Assembly (NCBI GenBank): GCA_002332615.1 | Contig: DDAL01000018.1 | Coordinates: forward strand, 80,581-104,754 | Direction: 5' to 3' | Length of the DNA stretch: 24,174 nt | From: Sphingobacteriaceae bacterium UBA2059 | GTDB taxonomy: Bacteria; Bacteroidota; Bacteroidia; Sphingobacteriales; Sphingobacteriaceae | In this document: one piece after another, positions 15,192 through 24,174 of the stretch | How the letters are laid out: each line of letters begins with the position of its first letter | How positions within the stretch are numbered: the first letter of the stretch is position 1 | The notes under the pieces: model-generated | Seen by the model: only the letters and a program-made list of their open reading frames with translations | The model's database searches: none | Told to the model about the DNA's origin: nothing | Made by a program: the position numbers and the translations under genes

Positions 15192-18100
15192 TTAAAAGTT
15201 CACATTTAAACCAAAACTGTAGGTTGCCGGAACTGGATAAGCTCCGTTATCGGCTCCCCCGCCGAGTATACTACCGATGGGTGCTTCGGGTGAATAGCCG
15301 GTAGTTTTGCTCCATGTCTTAATATTTTGTCCGCTTAAATACAACCTCAGGTTTGACATCTTAATACCTGAAAGAAATCTAGAATTAAATGTGTAACCTA
15401 ATTGGACAGTTCGCAGACGGAAATAGTCACCCGGCTCTAAAAAATATGTACTGAACAGTACATTGTTAGCCCGTGTGTTATCCAGTATAGGTTCAACATT
15501 CGATGTACCTGGCCCTGTCCATGCATTAGCCCTGTTCATTTCATAATTTAAGTCGGCAAACCGTGCGGTACGTCGTTGTGCATAGACTTTATTACCAGCA
15601 ACTCCCTGGCCTTGTAATGCCAGATCAAATCGCTTATAATTTAAGTTGATATTAACGCCATAGTTCCATATAGGAAAAGGTGTTCCTAAATATTCCCTGT
15701 CAGCAGGCGAAAGGACACCATCACCGTTTAAGTCTGCGTATGCGATGTCACCGGGCTGAGAATCCGGGAAACCTGGAATTCTGTCCAGATCTGCCGTTGT
15801 CTGATAGACACCTATCTGTCTATAGCCGTAAAAGTGACCGATTGATTCTCCACTGATAGTTCTGTTAGCTCCTCCGTTTCCTGTAAGAACAAAATCAATA
15901 TTGTTTCCGATTGATTCAACCTTATTTTTATTGTAACTAACGTTTGGAGCAACAGAAAAGGTAAAGTCATCACCAATCCGATCATTCCAACTTAAGGCTA
16001 CTTCTATACCTTTATTTGAAATTTCGCCAAGATTGGTCTTATAAGAATAGTCGCCCGCTGTGCTTGGCAGCGTTACATTTGTTATAATATCTTTTGTTGT
16101 ACGATCATAAAGGTTAATCTCCGCGCTAAATCTCTCCCGAAACGCCCTTAAGTCCATACCAACATCAATGCCACGAACTACTTCCCATCGAAGGTTAGGA
16201 TCAGGGATATAAGCCGGACGTACAGAAGTATAAACGTTATCCCCAAAAACACCCCTGCCCGAAGTCGTCACACCCGGTTGAAAAAAGTTTGCGGCAAGGC
16301 TTTGTCCGCTCCCAACTGTACCCCAGCCACCTCTAATTTTCAGGAAGTTAACAGCCTCAAAACTTTTAAAGAACTGCTCTTCGCTAAGTACCCATCCCAA
16401 ACCAACTCCTCCAAAAGTCCCCCATCTGTTTTTGGGGCTTAACCGTGAAATTCCATCCCGACGGATCGTAGCATTTATTAGATATCTGTCACGGTAGGAA
16501 TAACTCGCGCGCCCAAGGAATCCCATTTGACTTGACTTATTTCCGCCGCCGGATACAGACTCAGGATTTCCTTCTTTTCTTTGAACTATCCCTATATACC
16601 AAAAATCCTCGTTCCTCGGTATTACCAACTCTCCTTCTGTCCTGTTACCGCTTAAATCGACATTGTCTTCGTAGACAGTGGTAAAGCCGGCAACTGCATT
16701 CAGTTTATGTACCTTGTTAAAAGTCGAATCAAATGTAATCGTGTGATCCTGCTGGAACTTGCGAAACAAAGCCTGGTTCTGATAGACACCTGTCCGGGCG
16801 GTTTTATCAAAAGTGGTATCAGTAGGTATCTTTCCCTCACCTAGATTGATATTCTTAAATGGAAGGGCGTTATAACCTCGGGAGCCGTTATTGCTAATGT
16901 CTGCATAAACAGCAGATCTCCATGTAAACTGTTTTAATAATTTTATATCTGCATAGGCGCTCCCAACTACTCTATAGCCTTTGTTTATAGATGTGCCATT
17001 ATTTCTATTTAATGTAGCTATAGGGTTTCCTACCTGAGAACGTTGAAATAATGGCATGCTGTAATAGTGTTCATCATCAGCCTGCACAGGTACAATTGGG
17101 GCGGCCCACAACGCGTTGCTTATTGAAGCTGTGGCTCCAGTCGAGTTGTAGTGAAAACCTGTCACATCTGCGCCTACCTTTAATCCTTTATTTATTCTTA
17201 TCTCTTCATTTAAACGAAGTATAAATCGTTCCTGCTTGCCGTACTTTACTACTCCTTCCTGTGTATTATAACCAAAGTTCAAAAGAGTAGTGCTTTTTTC
17301 ACTGTTATTGGATATTGTCAGACTGTTGTTGCTTACCAAAGCATCCCTAAAAATCAAGTCCTGCCAATCGGTATTTGCCGTATAATTTGAAAAATCATAA
17401 GGGTTAGCGCCTACGTTCGCTAGCTGAGCCGAATAAAGCTTCTTAAATGTTTCTGCATCTGCAACCTCAATCCTGTTTTGCACCCTTTGCAAGCCGATAG
17501 AACTTTGAAGAGATACAATAGTTTTACCCTTATCAGCCCTCTTCGTAGTAATTACGATAACACCGTTACCCCCTTGTAAACCAAATATTGCAATTGAGGA
17601 AGGATCTTTCAATACTTCAATACTTTGGATATCACCAGGATTGATGTAATCAATGTTTGACTGGAATACCCCATCCACGACATATAATGGGCTGGAGTTA
17701 TTTGTACTATTTATACCCCTAACCCTTACAGTAGGTGCAGCTCCGGGGCTTCCGCTGTTAACTACCGTAAGCCCGGCCACCCTTCCCTGCAAAGAAGAAA
17801 GCGGGTTAACATTTGGCGACCTTGCAATTTCTTCGCCTTTCACCTGAGTAATAGAACCAGTCAAGTCCCTTTTTCTCTGTACACCATACCCTACCACTAC
17901 TACCTCATTCAATTTAGATGTGGAGGACTGCATTCTAATGTTTAAAACAGCCTTTGGATTCACCTCCTGAACCTTATATCCGATGTACGAAAAGACCAGG
18001 ATTGCATTTGATGGAACTCTTAATGTGAAAGCACCATTAACATCTGTTGAAGTTCCCTGATTTGTTCCCTTCACTTTCACACTCACACCAATTAAAGTTT

Positions 18101-18215
18101 CGCCATTATCAGCGTCAGTAACGCTCCCTTTAACTATTATCGGCGACTGACCAAAGACAGGTACGACCATGAAGAGGAGTGCCAAACTAAGTAGAGTTGT
18201 AAATAATTTCCTCAT
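15192..18215 (-). CDS. susC: SusC/RagA family TonB-dependent outer-membrane oligosaccharide transporter
   Basis: The 1007-residue protein has a signal peptide (ending near VFGQ, residue 23). A carboxypeptidase-regulatory-like beta-sandwich (about 28-110) is typical of SusC proteins, then the plug domain with NEVVVVGYGVQRKRDLTG (around 103-120) and RVRGINSTNNSSPLYVVDG. The SIEVLKDPSS and GVIVITTKR segments end the plug, and a long beta-barrel runs to a terminal aromatic (GLNVNF). A DLNGDGVLSPAD loop (from D828) resembles an EF-hand-type calcium site common in this family. It should import oligosaccharides into the periplasm using TonB/ExbBD energy, with the SusD protein encoded next. It is the first gene of the PUL operon; the 261-bp gap upstream should hold the promoter. 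Confidence 0.97.
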   Translation of the reverse strand: MRKLFTTLLSLALLFMVVPVFGQSPIIVKGSVTDADNGETLIGVSVKVKGTNQGTSTDVNGAFTLRVPSNAILVFSYIGYKVQEVNPKAVLNIRMQSSTSKLNEVVVVGYGVQRKRDLTGSITQVKGEEIARSPNVNPLSSLQGRVAGLTVVNSGSPGAAPTVRVRGINSTNNSSPLYVVDGVFQSNIDYINPGDIQSIEVLKDPSSIAIFGLQGGNGVIVITTKRADKGKTIVSLQSSIGLQRVQNRIEVADAETFKKLYSAQLANVGANPYDFSNYTANTDWQDLIFRDALVSNNSLTISNNSEKSTTLLNFGYNTQEGVVKYGKQERFILRLNEEIRINKGLKVGADVTGFHYNSTGATASISNALWAAPIVPVQADDEHYYSMPLFQRSQVGNPIATLNRNNGTSINKGYRVVGSAYADIKLLKQFTWRSAVYADISNNGSRGYNALPFKNINLGEGKIPTDTTFDKTARTGVYQNQALFRKFQQDHTITFDSTFNKVHKLNAVAGFTTVYEDNVDLSGNRTEGELVIPRNEDFWYIGIVQRKEGNPESVSGGGNKSSQMGFLGRASYSYRDRYLINATIRRDGISRLSPKNRWGTFGGVGLGWVLSEEQFFKSFEAVNFLKIRGGWGTVGSGQSLAANFFQPGVTTSGRGVFGDNVYTSVRPAYIPDPNLRWEVVRGIDVGMDLRAFRERFSAEINLYDRTTKDIITNVTLPSTAGDYSYKTNLGEISNKGIEVALSWNDRIGDDFTFSVAPNVSYNKNKVESIGNNIDFVLTGNGGANRTISGESIGHFYGYRQIGVYQTTADLDRIPGFPDSQPGDIAYADLNGDGVLSPADREYLGTPFPIWNYGVNINLNYKRFDLALQGQGVAGNKVYAQRRTARFADLNYEMNRANAWTGPGTSNVEPILDNTRANNVLFSTYFLEPGDYFRLRTVQLGYTFNSRFLSGIKMSNLRLYLSGQNIKTWSKTTGYSPEAPIGSILGGGADNGAYPVPATYSFGLNVNF

Positions 18216-18316
18216 AAAATTTTAGATTAGGTTATTGCGGTTATCAACCATCTCAAATTTGCTACAATTGTTTCCATAAAGCAAAAGCTGGGGCTTCACT
18301 TTACTACGTCAACCAC

Positions 18317-18413
18317 TCATGAAGTTCACATGATCGTCACGAAAAATTGCGATAAGGGAAGTTCAGGGCGTTGTTAAAAGGTTTTTACAAAGCCGCATAG
18401 TGTATAGAATACA
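18317..18413. promoter_or_regulatory. Candidate operator dyads upstream of susC
   Basis: Two short inverted repeats stand in the gap between the regulator and susC: TCATG-n7-CATGA at 18317-18333, and TGTAT-n3-ATACA at 18401-18413. Either is a plausible dimer site for the LuxR-type helix-turn-helix encoded next door. Five-bp arms in AT-rich DNA occur by chance, so this is tentative. Confidence 0.25.
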
Positions 18414-18443
18414 TACATCATAGAATCTAAGCGACAGCCAGTC

Positions 18444-18451
18444 CAAATATA
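18444..18451 (-). promoter_or_regulatory. Weak candidate -7 element for susC
   Basis: Read on the minus strand, TATATTTG matches TAnnTTTG and is the only such match in the 18216-18476 gap. It would give a leader of roughly 220 nt. No TTG-type -33 element lies at normal spacing, which fits a promoter that depends on an activator but also fits chance. Confidence 0.25.
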
Positions 18452-18476
18452 GGTCATGAGAGGTAATGATGTAGTG

Positions 18477-21353
18477 CTAAACCTCCATCAGGAACTCTAC
18501 AAGGTTTTTATCATGCTCAAGATTCAGCTTTTTTCTCAGTCTGTACCGCCGGATTTCAACACCTCGTAAGGAAATGTTAAGTAAGGAAGCGATTTCCTTA
18601 CTGGTCATATTCATTCTCAGGAAAGCACAAAGTTTCAAGTCGTTTGGAACAAGATCAGGGTACTCCTTTTTAAGCTTCTTGAAAAAATCTTCCTGCGCCT
18701 CATTAAAGCTTTCTTCAAACAGGCCCCACCCACGGTCATCGCTTAGACCTTCATCTATAACCTTAGATATCCTTCTCAATTGATGCTCTTCCAGCGCTTT
18801 TCCGTCGCTCTGCTTTAACTTCATCACTTCTGCCCTTATCTTTTGAAGAAGCTCATTCTTATATACCATATTCATGGCCGAGTTGGCAAGTTCGCGATTC
18901 TTGCTTTTAAGGTCCGATTCAAGCTGCTCATTCTTCAGTTCGATCAGCTTACGTTCATTTTCACCGGCCTCCTGCCTTAAATGTTCTTCTTTTTCCTGCT
19001 GAAGTTTCTCCTGTATCTTAAGTTTATGCCGCTTTAATTTTAATTCATACAGGTGTTTTAGCCACAAAAATACAATCACGTGTAATAAGACGTAAAAAGC
19101 AATTGCAGTCTTGGTAAAATACCAGGGCGAAGCGATAGAAAATCTAAACTCTGTAATGTCAGGAGCTGCCTGCCCGTCTATACTGGCTCTCACTTTAAAC
19201 GTATATGATCCATGGCCTAAATTTGTAAACTCTCGTGCAGCCTGAGGGCTCCATTCGGACCATTGCTTGGAATACCCGTCAAGAAAATACTGATACCTTA
19301 CCTTTGCCTGCTTATAATAAGGCAGCGAATAACTGATCCGAATGTTATTCAGTTTATAGGGTATCGACAAAGTCTCAGATCCTCCGGCTTCAGATAACAG
19401 TGTAGCCTTATCTGTAATATTCTCTATTTTTCGTATTAAAACCTTCGGAAAAATGCGCCGTTTAGCAGGCTTCAATCCTCCTGTATACATGCAAAACCCC
19501 TCGTCAAAACTAATCAGGTAGTTAGAACGGTCTATCTTGCTTATGTTTTCATAGTACTGCACCATCTTTCCGTTAAGTATAGCAAACTGAGTCGAATCTA
19601 TCGTAGCCTTTCCTGCTACCTGAAGATTAACCAGCGCAACCTTTCCATGGTTTATAAACCAATAGGTTTTATCTTCTGCTGCAATCACTTTATTAGAAGA
19701 AGCAAATGATCCCAGGATATTATTTAATTGGTCGTAGCTGTGAAAACTGTCGCTTAGCTCGTCGTAAATATAGAAGCCATTATCCGAAGAAAACACAATC
19801 CTGTTGCTAAGGCTGAACACATTAATGTTATAATTAGCCGGCAAGCCATTGCTGCTGCTATAATACTTTACAGATAGCGCCTTCTTCATATCCTTTGATA
19901 GTTCCAGCTTATAAACGCCTTTATACGCATGGCCCACCCAAACTATTCCCTTGGCATCCTGCTCAACATACCGTGATGGAGCGTTAAAGTCTTCTACCTT
20001 GTTATGAAGTTCCCACTGCCCCGCACCATCCTTTCTATAAACAACCAGTCCGTTATAAGTACCCTGCAATAAATAATCCGGATTCTTATTCGCCCTTTTA
20101 ATAGTCCATCCCCCCGTATAGCCGGAAATCTTTTGCATTGCAGTGCCTTTTACTCTAAAAGTACCATCGTTATGCCCACAAAGCAATTGGCCGTCAATCA
20201 GCGATAAGTCCCACACCTGTCCCTGCGAACCCTTTACAAATTTAAAATTCATGGGTTGATGTCCGTTCCAGGAAGTATTCAATGTACTGTAGTATAAACC
20301 CTGATTGGTACCGAGATAAATCTTATTGTTATGCAGAATGCTTGAGTATACTGTTCCAAGCTCTCCTCGCTTATCGAAGTAAAAGTATAAGGACGAACTT
20401 AACTCAATCCTGTCTATGCCATTGTCTAAACCAATCCACAAGTTTTCTCCGTCATCATTGTACAGACTTAAAACGGTATTATTCTGAAGCCCGCTTGATT
20501 TATTTATCTTTTGAATTACGCGTCCGTCTTCATTAATAATAATGATACCGTTAAGTATAGTACCAAAAGCATAGTACTTCCCCATAACAACACTTCCGTT
20601 GTTCAGCTGGTAAGTCTTCAAAAACGCGTCAGCTTCGTTGATCCAGGGCCTGATAGCCCTGCCATCAAATAGAAATAAGCCCTTCTTCGCTGTCCCAATC
20701 AGGTAGCTGTCGCCCTTGTAAGGTAAAATCGTTAGTACGTTACCCTCGCCCAGCAGCTCGCTTCCGGGTAACCGATGCATAACAGCCCCCTTAAGTTCAA
20801 ACAGCCCCTTGCTTATAACCTCAATGAACATGCGGTCTTTAACCTTAAACATAAAAAGAAAAGGAGCATCCTGTTTGATTACCCTTATTTTACCTTTTTC
20901 ATAGACAAAAACTGAAGCAAAAGACTGGAAATACACACGTCCCCTATCAATATATATTTTCCATATCTCGTCCGACAAAGCGTGGCCGGCCGGCACAAGG
21001 CGTGTTAAAGAAACATAAGAAAGTAAGCCTTTCTCATCATAGTGCCAGTAACCAAATTCACCATACCCTCCCGCGTAAATCCGCCCATGCCCGTCAGCGG
21101 CTACCGACCGTATAATTACTCTGTTTGGCATCTGGTACTGTTGCCAGTATCTCCCGTCAAAAGAAAGCAAGCCTTCTGAGTTACCGAAGTACACTATATT
21201 TTTCTCATCCTTGGTCACAGACCAATTCTGATTGCCCGACTGATACTGAGCTTTGGTATAGTTCTGAATATAAGGAACGCCAATCCCCCGTATATCATTT
21301 GCCCATGTCAGCGAAGAAATAAATAAAATAGTTAATAGTAGAACTCCCCTCAT
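18477..21353 (-). CDS. Membrane-spanning PUL regulator: sensor propeller, Y_Y_Y domain, LuxR-type HTH
   Basis: From the ATG at 21353 the protein has 958 residues and a signal peptide (MRGVLLLTILFISSLTWA). An ATG at 21383 would add 10 residues and fits the signal less well. The large periplasmic part has repeated propeller-type blades (for example NIVYFGNSEGLLSFDGRYW and LWIGLDNGIDRIEL), followed by a Y_Y_Y domain (VRYQYFLDGYSKQWSEW). Numbered from 21383, one membrane helix lies at about 757-777, a long coiled coil (KLKIQEKLQQEKEEHLRQE) follows, and a GerE/LuxR helix-turn-helix fills about 912-968 (MTSKEIASLLNISLRGVEIR). There is no histidine kinase or receiver domain. It is therefore a one-component, membrane-anchored transcription factor, analogous in logic to SusR, and probably senses the glycan's oligosaccharides and activates the adjacent susC operon. 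Confidence 0.9.
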   Translation of the reverse strand: MRGVLLLTILFISSLTWANDIRGIGVPYIQNYTKAQYQSGNQNWSVTKDEKNIVYFGNSEGLLSFDGRYWQQYQMPNRVIIRSVAADGHGRIYAGGYGEFGYWHYDEKGLLSYVSLTRLVPAGHALSDEIWKIYIDRGRVYFQSFASVFVYEKGKIRVIKQDAPFLFMFKVKDRMFIEVISKGLFELKGAVMHRLPGSELLGEGNVLTILPYKGDSYLIGTAKKGLFLFDGRAIRPWINEADAFLKTYQLNNGSVVMGKYYAFGTILNGIIIINEDGRVIQKINKSSGLQNNTVLSLYNDDGENLWIGLDNGIDRIELSSSLYFYFDKRGELGTVYSSILHNNKIYLGTNQGLYYSTLNTSWNGHQPMNFKFVKGSQGQVWDLSLIDGQLLCGHNDGTFRVKGTAMQKISGYTGGWTIKRANKNPDYLLQGTYNGLVVYRKDGAGQWELHNKVEDFNAPSRYVEQDAKGIVWVGHAYKGVYKLELSKDMKKALSVKYYSSSNGLPANYNINVFSLSNRIVFSSDNGFYIYDELSDSFHSYDQLNNILGSFASSNKVIAAEDKTYWFINHGKVALVNLQVAGKATIDSTQFAILNGKMVQYYENISKIDRSNYLISFDEGFCMYTGGLKPAKRRIFPKVLIRKIENITDKATLLSEAGGSETLSIPYKLNNIRISYSLPYYKQAKVRYQYFLDGYSKQWSEWSPQAAREFTNLGHGSYTFKVRASIDGQAAPDITEFRFSIASPWYFTKTAIAFYVLLHVIVFLWLKHLYELKLKRHKLKIQEKLQQEKEEHLRQEAGENERKLIELKNEQLESDLKSKNRELANSAMNMVYKNELLQKIRAEVMKLKQSDGKALEEHQLRRISKVIDEGLSDDRGWGLFEESFNEAQEDFFKKLKKEYPDLVPNDLKLCAFLRMNMTSKEIASLLNISLRGVEIRRYRLRKKLNLEHDKNLVEFLMEV

Positions 21354-21382
21354 ACAATATAATTTACTACTAAAATAACACA

Positions 21383-21414
21383 AAAGCGCACTCCTCTTAT
21401 AAGAAGCGCGCTTT
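21383..21414 (-). terminator. Probable terminator after the S8 peptidase gene
   Basis: AAAGCGC (21383-21389) and GCGCTTT (21408-21414) form a 7-bp stem around an 18-nt loop that itself contains the palindrome TCTTATAAGA. On the minus strand the stem is followed by TGTGTTATTTT. It lies between the S8 peptidase stop and the regulator start. The imperfect T-run lowers confidence. Confidence 0.5.
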
Positions 21415-21473
21415 GAGGATCACATTAGCTCAATAGGGCGAAGCACGATACAAAAGACGGTGCAGCTGGCCCA

Positions 21474-23210
21474 TTATTTATAAGTCGCAGCCAGCTTTAA
21501 AGCATTATATGCATTAACAACCCCCCCTGTAACCGATAAGTTAGTTAGGTAAGTTCTGTTAGTACTACCATCTGCAGAGTTCCTGACCTTCACTTTCTGA
21601 TCTACCTTAACAACAGATCTCATTATAATCTCCTTTACCTGAACGGCCGTTAGATGCGGATAATAAGACATGATAAGAGCCGCCACGCCCGATACAACCG
21701 GCGATGCCATACTTGTACCATCAAATTCCTTATACTTAGATTCAGGAATGGTAGAATTTATCTTAACGCCCGGAGCAAAAACATCCACTACCCTCTTACC
21801 ATAATTAGAAAAATCAGCCACTAAACCCACATCATTCTTCCAGCCGCTTGCACCCACTTCTATCCAGTTAGGCGCTTGTTTCATAGTAAACTTAATTGTG
21901 TCAGGCTGCACTTTAACATTGGCGGCATTTTGCGGATAATTCATCCCGCCATAGCCAGGATACATGGGCCGCTCCATTCTCTTTGCAGGACTAACCTGTA
22001 CTTTCGGATTCATTCCCCAAAAATTCGCATCCGTAGTATCTGCATAAAACTTATTAGGAAAGCTATTCTGCTCATCTGTATTCTTAGAGTCGTTACCTGC
22101 TGCATGCACCAGCAATACGTTTTTTCGGGCGGCATATTTCACAGCACTGTCTACAACAGACTTGTCCCATGAATAAGCCTTACCAAAACTCATATTAACA
22201 ATCCTCGCACCGTTGTCTACCGCATATCGTATCGCATTAGCCACATCCTTATCCCTTTCATCACCGTCAGGCACAACCCTAATCGCCATTATCTTTACAT
22301 TGTCAGCCACCCCTTTAATACCAATGTTGTTTTTACGGTTCGCTCCTATAATTCCAGCCACATGGGTGCCATGGTCTGCATCAGGGCCCTTAACGTCAGC
22401 ATTTCCATACAAACGTTCATGCTGATCATTGTAGTTATCACCCACAGTGTCCCTTGAGTTAAAATCCATATTGTAATGATAATTCAACTGAGTGTGGTAA
22501 TGTCTAAGCGCGTCATTAAGCTCCTCCATAAAAGTTGTAAAGTCGTTTTTCTTCCATAGCTCCCCCTTCACCACTCCAATTACCTTAGTCTCAAGCATGG
22601 TTTTAGCCTTAAACTTATCAAAGTCAGCATACTTGGGGTCTTTCAAACCCATTCGGCCAACTATCTCCAACACAGTCCTTTTGATGAGCGACAGGTTTTC
22701 ATAACCCATCCTCGCTTCCTGCTGCTTGGAAGAAAAATCTTTGACAAGCTTTTTGTACAAGTTAAACTCCTGCCGTTCCGCAGGACTTAACGGGGTCGAA
22801 TTAATTACAGAGACATATTTATCCTGATACTTTCTAATCAGGCGAACCACCTCTGTATTATCATAACGCACATTACCTTTCTCCGAACCAATAAAATTCC
22901 AACCATATATATCATCCACATAGCCGTTCCTGTCGTCGTCCAGCTTATTTGATTTCTCCTTCTGGTTGATCCACATAACATCTTTTAGATCCTCATGAGT
23001 ATAATCGATTCCTCCATCTATCACAGCCACAACCACAGGCTTCGATGGTCTGCCCTTCAACAGCTCCGTGTAGGCCCTCTCGGTGCTCACTCCAAATACA
23101 CCATCCCTTTCCAAATCCAGGTTTTGCCAGTTAGCCACCGGTCCGTCTTTTTGAGCAAAAGAAGCTAGGGGGATAAGAAAAAGTATAAGCAGTTTAGCTA
23201 AATAATTCAT
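21474..23210 (-). CDS. Secreted S8 (subtilisin-like) serine peptidase with long insertion
   Basis: The 578-residue precursor has a signal peptide (to about residue 19). The catalytic triad is D65 in AVIDGGIDYTHEDL, H280 in DHGTHVAG and S500 in DGTSMASPVVSG, with the oxyanion Asn in HAAGND (N373). Asp and His are 215 residues apart; in typical subtilisins the spacing is about 30-40. The insertion (about 100-265) is Lys/Glu-rich and helical in character. A second insertion of about 70 residues with PMYPGYGGMNYP lies between N373 and S500. No separate propeptide domain and no C-terminal sorting domain are evident. It is presumably exported to the periplasm or beyond to degrade proteins. It lies downstream of an rRNA operon on the same strand but is separated from it by a strong terminator. 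Confidence 0.93.
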   Translation of the reverse strand: MNYLAKLLILFLIPLASFAQKDGPVANWQNLDLERDGVFGVSTERAYTELLKGRPSKPVVVAVIDGGIDYTHEDLKDVMWINQKEKSNKLDDDRNGYVDDIYGWNFIGSEKGNVRYDNTEVVRLIRKYQDKYVSVINSTPLSPAERQEFNLYKKLVKDFSSKQQEARMGYENLSLIKRTVLEIVGRMGLKDPKYADFDKFKAKTMLETKVIGVVKGELWKKNDFTTFMEELNDALRHYHTQLNYHYNMDFNSRDTVGDNYNDQHERLYGNADVKGPDADHGTHVAGIIGANRKNNIGIKGVADNVKIMAIRVVPDGDERDKDVANAIRYAVDNGARIVNMSFGKAYSWDKSVVDSAVKYAARKNVLLVHAAGNDSKNTDEQNSFPNKFYADTTDANFWGMNPKVQVSPAKRMERPMYPGYGGMNYPQNAANVKVQPDTIKFTMKQAPNWIEVGASGWKNDVGLVADFSNYGKRVVDVFAPGVKINSTIPESKYKEFDGTSMASPVVSGVAALIMSYYPHLTAVQVKEIIMRSVVKVDQKVKVRNSADGSTNRTYLTNLSVTGGVVNAYNALKLAATYK

Positions 23211-23411
23211 GATAAATAAATAATAACACTAACGGTTAAGTAATATAATAATTATTGCCACAGATTATTTATTAAAACCAAAAAACTTACCTTCCAGTTG
23301 CCTCGTACCACTATAGTACGATACTAACGCGGATACCACAGCAGCATCAGCACTCCCTGGTGTTGAGATGTTGGAATGAAGAGGGGGGGTAGGGTTAGCC
23401 AAGGTAAGGAC
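23211..23411. other. Spacer between rRNA terminator and S8 peptidase gene
   Basis: This AT-rich stretch should contain the S8 gene promoter on the minus strand, but no clear TAnnTTTG match is visible. TCGTAC-n7-GTACGA (23303-23321) is a perfect 6-bp dyad and a possible regulator site. A G7 run is present near 23384-23390. No ORF or RNA gene is supported. Confidence 0.4.
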
Positions 23412-23444
23412 AAAAAAAAGCCTCTGAAGCTTAGCTTCAGAGGC
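23412..23444 (-). terminator. Intrinsic terminator of the rRNA operon
   Basis: GCCTCTGAAGC (23420-23430), loop TTA, GCTTCAGAGGC (23434-23444) gives a perfect 11-bp stem. On the minus strand it is followed directly by a run of eight T. It lies about 10 bp past the 5S 3' end. Confidence 0.95.
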
Positions 23445-23454
23445 TGTGTAAAAG

Positions 23455-23563
<109 letters not shown>

Positions 23564-23651
23564 AAGTTCATCAGAACCATCGTTCTATATCTCTTTAATA
23601 AGTAATTAACATAATTGAAAGAAGTCTTTGTAAGAGAGGTCAAAAGTTTGT

Positions 23652-24174
<523 letters not shown>

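Overview
The window (24,174 bp) comes from a member of the phylum Bacteroidota, most likely the family Sphingobacteriaceae (Pedobacter-like); the family is an inference. Support: a SusC/SusD pair, SusR-like one-component regulation, many lipoproteins with Cys lipoboxes, start sites without clear Shine-Dalgarno sequences, and a TAnnTTTG-type -7 element. Most genes lie on the minus strand. No mobile element, CRISPR array or tRNA gene was seen.

Region 1 (1-6540) is mainly housekeeping: the 3' end of thymidine kinase (+), an asd-dacB pair (-), a YebC-type regulator followed by a small Ala/Pro-rich protein (+), then a secreted alpha/beta hydrolase and a sodium:dicarboxylate-family symporter (-). 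The symporter lacks the arginine that acidic-substrate members use.

Region 2 (6565-21353) is a complete polysaccharide utilisation locus on the minus strand. A membrane-spanning sensor with a C-terminal LuxR-type helix-turn-helix (21353-18477) sits upstream of a 261-bp regulatory gap. Then come susC, susD, a LamG-domain surface lipoprotein, a broken glycoamylase-family gene, an intact glycoamylase-family (GH144-like) lipoprotein, a GH43 enzyme with F5/8C-like and FN3-like modules, and a GH3 beta-glucosidase. A clear intrinsic terminator lies just after the GH3 gene. GH144 plus GH3 points to beta-1,2-glucan (sophorose-type glucan): the glucan would be bound and cut at the surface, imported by SusCD, and its oligosaccharides hydrolysed by the GH3. 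The GH43 enzyme is the part that this model does not explain.

The least obvious feature is at 12056-12639. It would normally be read as a small hypothetical lipoprotein plus intergenic DNA. It is the remnant of a second glycoamylase gene: the lipoprotein signal and Ig-like domain are joined at an A7 tract to the last ~100 codons, about 300 catalytic codons are missing, and the tail is riddled with stops and frameshifts.

Region 3 (21474-24174) holds a secreted S8 (subtilisin-like) peptidase with a very long insertion between catalytic Asp and His. It is followed, also on the minus strand, by the distal end of an rRNA operon: 23S (3' part), 5S and a strong terminator.
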